Origin: Tubulanus polymorphus
Lineage: Eukaryota > Nemertea > Palaeonemertea > Tubulaniformes > Tubulanidae
NCBI RefSeq assembly: GCF_964204645.1
Contig: NC_134032.1
Location: 8,922,275 to 8,986,274 of the forward strand
Length of the DNA stretch: 64,000 nt
Direction: 5' to 3'
Positions 33,604-45,400 of this stretch are shown here, piece after piece. The position numbers and the translations under genes were made by a program. Position 1 is the first letter of the stretch, and every line of letters starts with the position of its first letter. Below the pieces are notes generated by a model. It made no database searches and was not told the DNA's origin. It worked only from the letters and a program-made list of their open reading frames with translations.

Positions 33604-35568
33604 TTGATTGACAAGCCAACTCGAGTAACTTGTGACTCGACATCCTTAATTGACAATATTTTTTGTAACGATTTGCGACATGTTCACAAATCTGGGATTT
33701 TTATGACCGACCTTTCGGATCATTACCCAATATTTACTATCTGCACTGGTGATCAGCCTCTGTCTGACAGACAACCTTTTAAAACTAGAATTTTCTCGCA
33801 GCGCAATATTTCTAATTTCAACAGATTACTAATGAATATTAACTGGAGTGAAGTGTATTCATCTGATAATCCCTCAGTTGCTTACACTACTTTCATTGAA
33901 AAAGTTTCTTTAGTTTTCAATCAAGTTTTCCCTCTGGTACCAGTTAATCATATTAATCCCTCATTCCATAAACCATGGATAACTCCTGGTATTATCGCAG
34001 CAATTAAAACAAAAAACAACCTTTATAGGAAATTTATTAGAACACGTTCAGAAAAAATAAAATCAAAATACAACTCGTACAAAAATCTCATTTCAAAGCT
34101 TATTAACAAAGCCGAATCTAATTATTATTCTGAAAAATTGCTCGCTGCTGGAAATGATATGAAAGAAAAGTGGAAACTGTTGAACACAGTTTTAGGTAGA
34201 AACATTTATTCTAAAATGCCTAATTCTTTTACTTCTGATCAACGTGTTATTTCTGGTAATATAAACATCGCCAACGAGTTTAACAATTTTTTTGCAAATA
34301 TTGGTGAAAGGCTTGCTACTCAAATCCCTGATACAGGGCAATCCTTTCATCAATATATGAATAAACGTGTCAATGAAAGTCTATTTCTCTTTCCGACTTC
34401 ACCTCATGAAATAAGTGATGTGGTCTCGGGTTTCCCCTTAAAGAAGAGTGCCGGTGTCGATGGTTTGAGTATTTTTGTTATAAAACAGGTGATTGACATC
34501 ATTAAGTTCCCTTTATCCCATATCTTTAACCGTAGTCTTCAGACTGGAAAAGTTCCCAATGAACTCAAAATTGCGAAAGTTTGTCCTTTGTTTAAATCCG
34601 GAGCCCCTAATTCTTTAAATATTTATCGACCCATATCTTTGCTTCCTAGCTTCTCAAAAATTCTGGAAAAACTAGTTTACAACAGATTGGTTTCCTTTTG
34701 TAACAAACAGGATATTGTAATCCCCGACCAGTTTGGCTTTCGTTCAAAACATTCAACAGATTTGGCATTAACCAAGGTTGTTGATAATCTTTCTGAAGCC
34801 TTGGAAAATAAGAATATTACTATTGGATTATTCTTGGACCTGTCTAAGGCATTCGACACCGTTAACCATGACATTTTGTTAATGAAGCTTGATTATTACG
34901 GAATCCGAGGTGTTCCTCATGATTGGTTTAAAAGCTACCTGACTGACAGGAGTCAAGTTTTAAGTTTAAACAATACCTTATCGTCTCCATTCAATATATC
35001 AATTGGTGTACCCCAGGGTTCTATTCTAGGCCATATGCTCTTTTTATTATACGTTAACGATTGCGTTAATGCGTCCAAATTACTCCATTTTATCCTCTTT
35101 GCCGATGACACGAATTGTTTATATAGTAACTCTAATATCAAAGAATTGGTTTCCATAGTAAATTCTGAACTGGCGAAACTTGGCATCTGGTATCAAGTAA
35201 ACAAACTTTCAATAAATATTGCGAAATGCCACTTTATGATTTTTGGTCGTGTAGATCACTTTAATTCTTCCATTTGGTTAAATGGAGAATTAATCAAACG
35301 TGTACATAGTACGAATTTTCTTGGTCTTTTTATAGATGACAAATTAAATTGGGATGTCCATATCAAATATGTCTGCAGTAAAGTGTCACGCTCCATTGGA
35401 ATTTTAACCAGATTAAAAAAGCATTTCCCATCAAATATCCTTATTACCCTTTATTATAGTTTTGTTTATCCTCATTTACAATATTGTAATTTAATCTGGG
35501 GAAGTAATTATGCAAACAAGCTTAATCCACTAATTTTACTACAAAAAAAGAGCAGTAAGAATAGTTAA
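33604..35568 (+). pseudogene. LINE ORF2, endonuclease end and reverse transcriptase
   Basis: It continues the endonuclease (SLIDNIF, then TDLSDHYPIF, the SDH catalytic motif). RT blocks follow: SAGVDGLS (residues about 282-289 of this frame), IYRPISLLP, PDQFGFR, LFLDLSKAFDTVNHDIL (first catalytic Asp), GVPQGSILG, and LFADDTNCLY with the FADD catalytic box at 35098-35109. The frame ends early at 35568 because an A7 run at about 35541-35547 has one base too many; the adjacent frame resumes with RAVRIVNKSHFLEHTDP. Without that shift the RT domain looks complete. Confidence 0.9.
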
Positions 35569-35914
35569 TAAGTCTCATTTCCTAGAACACACTGACCCTA
35601 TCTTCAAGAAATTGAATATCCTAAAATTTAGACATATTACAAAATTTCAATTAAGTCTATTTATGTTCAAATTCAATAATTCAAAATTGCCAAATTCCTT
35701 TAATCGGTATTTCAAAAAGAATGTTGATATACACTCGTATTCAACCAGAAATATGAATTCTTTTCGTGTTGCCAGATTTCGGACTAACAAAACACAATTC
35801 ACAGTAAAAATTTCTGGTCCTGTTGTCTGGAATAATTTGCCAAAAAGTTTAAAACAACTGTCGTGTATAGATACTTTCAAAAGAAAACTTAAATTGTATC
35901 TAATGAATTTGTAA
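35569..35914 (+). pseudogene. LINE ORF2, C-terminal region in shifted frame
   Basis: It reads on from the A7 frameshift through FKKLNILKFRHI, YSTRNMNSFRVARFRTNKTQ and GPVVWNNLPKSLKQL to a TAA. The H-Y-TR...G-x-x-WN-LP pattern is the usual C-terminal block of CR1/L2/jockey-type LINEs. Confidence 0.85.
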
Positions 35915-36230
35915 TTAATCTGTCTGTATCTGTCATCTATTACCAGATTGTAAGAGTGAATGAAAGATAGTGTGATTGACCGCCTGAGTGACTACGTGTG
36001 TGGGTGCATGTTTGGTGAAGGTGTATGACTGCATGTGTGTATGAGTTGAGTGAATCGGTGTATGCTAGGGGATTAGAGATTTTATAAGCCTTCATTGGCT
36101 TCATCTAATCTCCTCCACATAATATTAAAACATTTCATATTTGTATATCTCTTTATGACATGTTGTAATTTTATTGTGGAAATGAATTTATTATATTATC
36201 AGTTCACATAATATTCATATATATGTGAAG
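35915..36230 (+). other. LINE 3' UTR with stem-loop
   Basis: After the stop there is a GT-rich segment, then GGGGATTAGAGAT facing ATCTAATCTCC around AAGCC-TTCATT-GGCTT (about 36070-36113), forming a two-step stem-loop. CR1/L2 elements often end with such a structure recognised by their RT. The exact 3' end and target duplication could not be fixed. Confidence 0.6.
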
Positions 36231-38866
36231 GAGGTATCAACGGCATCAAACGGACCAAAACCTTTGATGAGCTCGCATATTTAGCGCGCTCTATTGTGTC
36301 CGCGGCAGAGGTCCCGCTTGCAAATGGAAAAGCGTTACAAATATCTAGAAAATATCCTAGTCTGATTCGCCATAAATCGTGGAACCATACTTTATTTATT
36401 CAGACCATTGCAAAATTTCTCTTATAGAAGTCCTGAAGAAGTATTACCCCAAACACTCGACAACATATAGCCTGTTCGCGTTGTTAACCTATACGTATGA
36501 AATATACTTGGGATGAAAACACTAAAGCATCCCTCCTACGTGAATTTGAAAATAATGAGAATTTGAGTTTATCGAATACCTATCTGAGGTTATTGATGAT
36601 GTGTCAGTTTTGTTGCCCCAGATTACATCAGTATACCATAAATAATATGCGTAGCTAGTAAAAGCTTGAGAAGAGAAAAACATCAAGGAAACAATGATGG
36701 TTCGACAGAGACTAAATATGAGAAGAAAAGAACTTAAAACAGAGGAGAGAAAGCTCTCGGCTTCCAACCGTCCCAATGTACTTGAATATTACTACAAACG
36801 TAAACAGAAACGAGTTGCTATATGATTTAATAATAACAGTAATAATAACAGTATGATAATTATAATTTCATAAAGCTGTCATCTCTCTAAACAGTAAGAG
36901 CAATGCTCAAACTTTTTGAAATGTCTTTAAATCTATAAGTGTCCCGACGGAGGAATTTCAAGATAATATCGATAATGTTTGTTGAACGCGAACTCAAGGT
37001 GCTTCAAAGTCAACCAAAGGCATTCAACAAACTGGAATTATATCATGCAATATCAGAGACCTAAATGATAAAATGTTTGTTGAAAAATAATAAAGGGGTA
37101 TAGAATTAGGGGTATAAAAAGAAATGACGATAAAATGAAGTTATATGAATCATTTCACTCGTCCATTTAAACTCTTCAATGGAATGCTGAAAACCGGTGA
37201 TTTCCCTAAAATTCTCTTAACAAAGGGAATACTAGGCTACTACCGCATTGAGAGACTATAAAACCGCATAACTCCACGTTGCTCTATGAAGACATTGTCG
37301 CGTACCACAGAAAACCTTCAGCTATACACGGCGATAAATTTGTAACCGGTTCTTAAACAATATAGCGGTTCTATGGTGACAATATCTTGGGGAAATATTA
37401 AGCCTGACTACTGTGCTGAAATGCAGCTTATTTCTATGTTGACAACATTATGAAGGAGCTCAAAATAATCCGATGGACATGCACTAGCCCATCTCACAAG
37501 TCTCCCGGAATCACTTGTTCAAAATTGTGGTCGTGGAATCAAAGCTACTGGAGTCATATCCTATGAAGGAAGTGGTCTCTCCAACGGGTGCAGTTTTCCG
37601 TCATAGCTGGTGCTGAGTTTGCTTAAAAGTATAAGTGTGTTAGGTCCGTGGTTAGGTCCGTAGATGCGTCACGGGCAGTGCTATGCGCATTGAGAGACCG
37701 TTAGGCACGCGATTTAGATCTACGAGCAATTATCTCAAGTTGAGATAATTGATCGTAGGTAAGATGTACAGTCTTGATCGGTTTTGATCAAAGCACATAC
37801 TGCTCTGATGGTCCGACAGTTCTATGCGTAATTAGAGACCGCCAGTGAATCATCAAGGCGGCGAGCCCGGCTAATCAATAGTCGCAAATGGGTTTTGGTA
37901 GTTTTTAATGAGACCGGTTTTAATGAGACCAACCACTGCACGCAAAAACAAGCTGAGCTTGCTATCCTGAAGCCAAAAACGGAGGCAGCTTCCCAGCTAT
38001 CGCTGCAGTGAGTCAGAGTTTACAGTCCAAACACCAGAAACAGTAAACCATGCGACGTAGTGGTGATACAGAACAAAAGCGGTCAGACAGTTCTATGCGC
38101 ATTGAAAGACCGTCATCCATGTTCATTCTAAATTAGAGCATTCCTCAGTGTCGAAGCCAGGATAAGTATGTGTAGAAATACTAAACTAGTAAAACAGGCG
38201 TTAGGTTGATTAATGAAAAGATAGTGTCGATTGTGATTCTGCTTACTCTATTTAGTCCGCCGATTGTGTCCAGGTTTATAAGTATAGTGTTAAGACCATG
38301 GGCCGGTTTTATAGTTGAGATCTAGATCCTATTTTCCTAGATGTTGTGGGAATTTGGGTCGGATCTTACTTTTTAGGATCAGGCTTTTGTTCTCTACCAG
38401 ACAAAAGGGTTAAGCTTAATTGTCTTTCTTAGTCTTTCTTAGTCAGTTCTCATTATTGGACTTATTTAAGTACTTTTTTAAGTATTTAAGCCTGGTACCT
38501 TATGGATAGCTTGGAATTGACCCATACTTTTAAGATAAAAGTTATGATGATTGCTATATTCGTTAATCGCCATAGTATTGTAAAAACTGTTGTGAGTGGA
38601 TATCATGCGTTATATTAAATTCACCAGATGACAGTCTTAACTGAAGACGGCGGAAAAGATTATAAAGATCCAATAAAAATTAGATAATCATGGTCCTGTA
38701 GAGTTAAGTAATCATAGGTAGCTAATTTTGACAGTAGTCAAAGCCATCGAAAATATGAACTATGCGAAACCAAGAAAGATTTGAGGTAATATAAATTCTT
38801 AGTGTTTCGTTTTGAAGATGAAGCAGAACCTGACAAACTATCAACTTCATTTTATTCTAATTTCAG
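36231..38866. other. No gene recognised; short repeats and a palindrome
   Basis: A motif CAGTTCTATGCGCATTGAGA followed by GACCGT occurs at about 37675, 37817 and 38087, with a partial match near 37246. A 39 bp near-perfect palindrome lies at 37720-37758 (19 bp arms, one mismatch, 1 nt centre). The 5' exon(s) of the LDLa gene may be here or further upstream, but I could not pick one out. Confidence 0.45.
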
Positions 38867-39431
38867 GCAGGCAATCGAGGAAGGTCCCAATACCCCTCAG
38901 ACGAATTGCCTAGCCCTCAACCACGCGATGTACCCAATGATTACGAACGTTTACACCAACAGATAGGTGACTCTAATCACCGTAATATTCACCCACGTCC
39001 GGTCAGCAATTTCCGGTTCGATGACGATTCAGGCGGCAAATTGGACCGAACCATTTTCTTACATCACGTGATGGTTGTTCCGTCCGGCCGATCTCGACAA
39101 CAACCCGTTAGATCATTGGACGCTCGCAACCATGACGTCACCGACGAAACGATCAATAACGATTACGCGTATGTCGATCAGCTGGACAGCGTGGTCGACA
39201 GTGACGTCGCAACAGATTGGGGCGACGAGAATTGGCCGGAATTGGCCGGATGGTCGTCTAGAACGATTACAACCAGAATTCCGCCAAAAACGGCCAGTAC
39301 GCGAAAACGCGAGAAACTCATCCGCTACGTGACCGAAGCAAAACCTTGTTGCGGAAGTTTGAAATGCGCTTTCGCGATAATCACAGTCATCCTACTACTG
39401 GTGGCGTTCGCGTGTACGATATACTTCAGTT
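38867..39431 (+). CDS. Exon: cytoplasmic tail and transmembrane helix
   Basis: The acceptor TCTAATTTCAG opens a phase 0 exon reading [20 protein letters not shown]; the donor is TTCAGTT|GTAAGT in phase 1. About 160 hydrophilic residues rich in Asp, Arg and Ser are followed by KPCCGSLKC and the single helix [20 protein letters not shown]. Lys/Arg before and polar residues after the helix favour a cytoplasmic N-terminus (type II). Juxtamembrane cysteines may be palmitoylated. There is no start codon in this exon, so an upstream exon is required. Confidence 0.75.
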
Positions 39432-42400
39432 GTAAGTATTCTCCATCAGTGCTCGCGATCAAAATTAGAACCAACTCATAGGACCTTAAACCGAAATTGA
39501 TACATATATTTTCTGAATTATTAATCCTAGGAAATAATTGGTTCACCTTTTGTACCGTATATCTTCTTATCAGTGTTGTTGGTAATTGCACCCGCTTGTA
39601 ACCCTCTTTAGTGTAAAAACAACTCGAACTCTTGAGTCTACTCAGCCAGATGTATACATTCTATCTCTGAAGCCCCCACGATTCGCTTTTCCCTTTTATA
39701 TAGTTTACTGATTAGCCTGATGTGCAGGCCCTTTACCACACATACTTCGGTGCTGACGGATGGTGACGTATTCATACTGACTATTTGAACTCCATTCGAT
39801 GGTTCCCGGTTAAAAAAGATCTAGATATGTGCTATAAATCTTCAAGGGCAGTTAGAATAAATACATATCAGATTTCATATTCGCAGGAAAAATACCCTTC
39901 TAAAAATGTTCAAAAAGAAATAAGCCTTTTTTAGAGTAAGTCTTCAAACCAGAAGTGCAAACAACATTTGTGGATCTTGTGGAAGTCCCGTAAGATACCT
40001 CCGGACAACCACCCGCGGGCGTGCACCATTCTTTCTTAATTTGTTTTTATTAAACCACTTCTGATATGTTTCTAGTGTACGGATCTGCGTTATTCAGCAG
40101 TGAAGATGCAACAGCTCCCGGCCCTGTACTACCTACTAATCCAATAATAGACGGTAAGTTCTACGCAAGTCGATCCAGCTTAACGTATCAGTTTTTATCT
40201 ATAAGCTTGAAACGACAATGTATTTTAATCGTTGTCCTCATGGAAAACACAAATCGACAAATAGCAACTGTTGAACATGTTTTGTGTTATGTTATCTGTA
40301 GGCTTTTGTTCGGGTGTGCCAAAAAAGTAAAAACGCATTTGACACATATTTTCCCCAGCGATGGATTGACCGAATTCGCTGAAAAGTAGCTAAAGAATTA
40401 AGCCTTAGGCTATCTGCAACAAGTCCACAAATTGTCCGAGTATTTCTCAACTGCTGCCTTCCATTACGATCTGCCATATCGTTTTCAATTGATTCATTCG
40501 TTTGTTTTCCTTTATTTATTATCGTAGTTTATTCGAAAACATATCTCATACAATTGACAATGGTAACGGAATACTCAACTGCGTTAGCGAACAGTCAAAC
40601 TATAGAATATCAAAATCTATCAACTGCTGTAATCAACTATTTCAACGATGCTTTTTATAACACATCACTGTCAGTATTGTATAATTCAACGCGGATTAAG
40701 GAATTCAGGTAAACCAAAATCTATGAAATTCTAAATCGTCAGAATCGTTTAGATCATATTTTGTCTCATGACAAAATAAAACGTGTCAAATACTGAACAC
40801 ATCAAGCAACAATACCCGGTGTCCTACGCACCTTTTCGACTGCCAGCCATGCGTTGAATCGGGGCCGCATTAAGTCGTAGCAGGGAGGTGGGAGTGAAGC
40901 CCAGGTCGGCCTACGCCCACCTTTAGTTACCGATATGTTATTTAACACATTCGCCGCTAACTGCAAGTTATTGTTTCGTTGTTCCAGTTCCTCCATCGTT
41001 ACCATTAGGAGTGTACTCGCAGCTGATACATCATATTCCCTGTTAAATATTTGCACTCTGGCGCATTGAATTACAGAGTTTCTGATTGGCTGGTAATGTG
41101 AACAAACTCTGCATCATTCTCAATGCTCATTGGTCATTCAATTCTGATCAACGGCTGACTATATATTAGCTCTATTTCCAATTACGAGATATCTCGTTGT
41201 AGCAACTGGAAAGAAACGGCAAAGATGTAGCAAATTTTTTCTGGAACCCCCAGATGTATATGAAATCAATAAGTTGACTCAGGGTCCCTAGTTTTGACGG
41301 ATAAAAATTAACTTGTACAAATTTTTCATATTTCTGTGTGAATGACACCAGGAATGGCAGCGTTATAGCAGATGCGATCACGCGATTGAATGACATTGTC
41401 GTGTTATCTACGTTAGAGAAGTTTCTCGGACGTAACGACTCAACACTGGAAAACGTGAACATCGACAGTTCCCGGAGTATAGCCGTCAGACTCCCTATGA
41501 ACATACAAGGTACATTTTGAAATAATGCTATCGTGTGAAATTGATGACGTATTCGTGAGTTCTAAGAAAGGCCTGGAATGAACCCCTCAGCCAATTTGGA
41601 TCCATCTAAAATTTAAAAAAAATGTACTTTCTGGAAGTGTAACGGCAAATTTCCGTACCGAACATTAGGTGTTTGTTGTTGAATTTTTGTTCACCAATTG
41701 AAAATCCTGAACACTGTTGGAGTGTGGACGGACACTTCTTAAAAGTGTACTGATAAAACATCGTATGTCTGGTTATTCTAGTTCGTCGTCATTTCATAAT
41801 ATATCTCTGTAAAGACCTCTCAAAGCACATGAAGTATGGAAGATAAATAATGAGAAGGGTAACAAAAAAAGAAAGTTTAAGGAGAAGTGTGTCCAGGCTG
41901 CTGATTGATACCAGTTGCCTTTAACGCCCTCTCCTCATTTATTTGATTTATTTAATCATCACCTTCGCTTCCATAGTTCTATCGAAACTGGTTGATTTTC
42001 GAAAATAATTTTACATTTCAAAAATGTGCATGTACACATGCATCATCCTAAAATGGTGGTAGGGACAACTATTATTCTGAATGTTTTTCTTTTATTGTAT
42101 CACTTCGATATATTTAGTCTACGAACCTTCGGAGACTACAACACAAAGCACCAGTAGAGTCAGCAATGGGCAAGCGACTACCGAAAGGAATTTTTCCTTT
42201 TCCTCTAAGGCCCCGAAAACCACTAATACCCGAAAAACTACTGAATTCGTGAAAACGACTGAAGCCAAAAGAACCCCAGCAGACCATACAACCGCTGCTG
42301 CACAAACAACCACTGTAGACCACAAAACCACTGCAGCACAAACTACAACTCAATACCACGCATCCACTGAAGCACAAACAACCACTCCATACCACCCATC

Positions 42401-45400
42401 CACTGAAGCCACCACTGAACCTCAAACCACCACTCCATACCACCAATCCACTGAACCACAAACAACCACTCCATATCACCAATCCACTGAAGCTCAAACA
42501 ACCACTCCGTACCAACCATCCACTAAAGCACAAACAACCACTCCATATTACCAATCCATTGAAGCTCAAACAACCACTCCATACCACCCATCCACTGAAG
42601 CACAAACAACCACTCCATATCACCAATCCACTGAACCACAAACCACCACTCCATACCACCAATCCACTGAACCACAAACAACCACTCCATATCACCAATC
42701 TACTGAAGCACAAACCACCACTCCATACCACCAATCCACTGAACCACAAACCACCACTCCATACCTCCAATCCACTGAACCACAAAGAACCACTCCATAT
42801 CACCAATCTACTGAAGCACAAACAACCACTCCATACCACCAATCCACTGAACCACAAACAACCACTCCATATCACCAATCTACTGAAGCACAAACAACCA
42901 CTCCATACCACCAATCCACTGAACCACAAACAACCACTCCATATCACCAATCCACTGAACCACAAACAACCACTCCATATCACCAATCTACTGAACCACA
43001 AACAACCACTCCATACCACCAATCCACTGAACCACAAACAACCACTCCATATCACCAATCTACTGAAGCACAAACAACCACTCCATATTACCAATCCACT
43101 GAACCACAAACAACCACTCAATACCATCCATCCACTGAACCACAAACAACCACTCCACATCACCAATCCACTGAAGCTCAAACCACCACTCCATACCACC
43201 AATCCACTGAACCACAAAGAACCACTCCATATCACCAATCTACTGAACGACAAACAACCACTCCATACCACCAATCCACTGAACCACAAACCACCATTCC
43301 ATACCACCAATCCACTGAACCACAAACCACCACTCAATACCTCCAATCCACTGAACCACAAAGAACCACTCCATATCACCAATCTACTGAAGCACAAACA
43401 ACCATTCCATACCACCAATCCACTGAACCACAAACAACCACTCCATATCACCAATCCACTGAAGCTCAAACAACCACTCCATACCAACCATCCACTGTAG
43501 CACAAACAACCACTCCATACCATCCATCCACTGAACCACAAACACTCACTCCATATCATCCATCCACTGAACCACAAACAACCACTCCATACCACCAATC
43601 CACTGAAGCTCAAACAACCACTCCATACCAACCATCTACTGTAGCACAAACAACCACTCCATATCATCCATCCACTGAACCACAAATAAACACTCCATAC
43701 CATCCATCCACTGAACCACAAACACTCACTCCATATCATCCATCCACTGAACCACAAACAACCACTCCATACCACCAATCCACTGAAGCTCAAACAACCA
43801 CTCCATACCAACCATCTACTGTAGCACAAACAACCACTCCATATCATCCATCCACTGAACCACAAATAAACACTCCATATCACCAATCCACTGAAGCACA
43901 AACAACCACTACAACGAATTTAACAGGTATGTTTTAAGATAGAAGCTTAATAGAAATATCAAATTTGATCTGAAGATGGGAAAATCAACCGCAGCCCAGA
44001 ACTTACACAGTGGTCAAATGGTTTTATTTATCTACAGAATGCTCGCAGGGTCGTTATCGATGTTCGACGGGTAGGTGTATATCGCAATATTGGTTATGCG
44101 ATGGTTATTGGGACTGTCTCTCTGGAGAAGATGAAAGAAACTGTACCGGTAAGTGACTATCCTTGTAAAAACTTCACAAATTTCATATTTTGAGTTTCAT
44201 CGGCTTTATCCTGTTATGAGCAGGTCTTGTGATGAAGCATGGTCCACTTAGCCGAGTAAAATCAATATGTATAAATGTAGCGCGCACACTGCGCTAACTC
44301 TTCCTATGCTGCCACAACCTGATGTCATAAGACACAAATTGAATCTGTGTTTGCATGTTCATTATTGAAACGTTTAACGGCTGTTTCTTTTTCCTAAAGC
44401 GACGACCCAAGAAATCTCAACTACCGGACCCATAACCTCGAGCCCCTCATCGAGCCCTTCAGGTATGTTTTTAGATAGAAACTTAACAAAAATATCAAAT
44501 ATAATCTTAAGATAGGAAAGCCAACCGTCTGAAAATTTCAAAAATGTAGATTAATATTTGTAAGAATTACGAACTTTTGAATGAGATGAGCAATAATTCA
44601 AGTTGAATTATCGGGAAGACGATATCAATGTTTATAACTTCACCAGCGCACATTGTTGCATTAACTTTATAAATGAGTGATATCATAAAAAAGTTTATTA
44701 TCAGCCGAGTTCATCGATATTTTTACTTTGTTTCTATCTTAATCAAATCCAGAGATATAAAAACAAACTGTCGACTGATGGTAGACCATATACGAACTAC
44801 GAGGAACGTATTTCTGTAAGCAATAGATACGTTCCTCGTTGTTCGTACAATATGAGTGGGGGCCCTCAGATTTAGGATAAGTACCGACAGGTACTGATAT
44901 TCATTCATGATTTGTACTGTAGAAACATAATACATGCGTTGAATGAATGAGTCGCGAGACATGAGTCGCGACACAACTGCAGCCACGGACGAAAACAGTG
45001 TTAATTTGGTTATATTGTTCCTTAGAATGTTCCCATGGTCGTTACCGATGTTCTAGCGGTCGGTGTATATCGCAAGGTTGGTTATGCGATGGTGACGAGG
45101 ACTGCCCATCTGGAGATGATGAAAGAAACTGCACCGGTAAGGGAATATCCTCGTGACAACTTCAATAATTCCATTTTTTAGTTTCATCTGCATCGTCTCG
45201 TTAAATATGCTATAATTGTTGAATTTCTTCATTCACTTGAGCACCGAAACTTAAAGTATCCTTGCTTGCAGGGCCCGGGGTTAAATTGTCTCCAGCCGAA
45301 GCTCAGCACAACCCTATACCGGCTGACCCCAATTGGTCTATTACACCGGTCTAAGTAGCCACTATATGTCTATCCAATCAGATTTCTTGTATTGATAGAT

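Larger units (their letters stand above)
32561..36230 (+). mobile_element. CR1/L2-like LINE, 5' truncated and frameshifted
   Basis: A non-LTR retrotransposon in reading order: the C-terminal part of an SGNH-hydrolase-like ORF1 (32561-32989), an AP-type endonuclease (from 33015), a reverse transcriptase and its C-terminal region (to 35914), and a 3' UTR with a stem-loop. At least three single-base frameshifts lie within ORF2 (about 33453, 33541 and 35545), so it cannot make full-length protein. The combination of an esterase-like ORF1 with an AP endonuclease is typical of the CR1/L2 clades. Otherwise it is quite intact, suggesting a moderately recent insertion. It lies upstream of the LDLa gene. 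Confidence 0.88.

Noticed and set aside
42114-43901. A 595-codon open frame on the minus strand opposite the mucin exon, and a 313-codon frame in another plus frame
   Set aside because: Both follow automatically from a 36 bp repeat lacking stops in those frames. The true frame is fixed by the phase 1 splice sites and in-frame SEA and LDLa neighbours.
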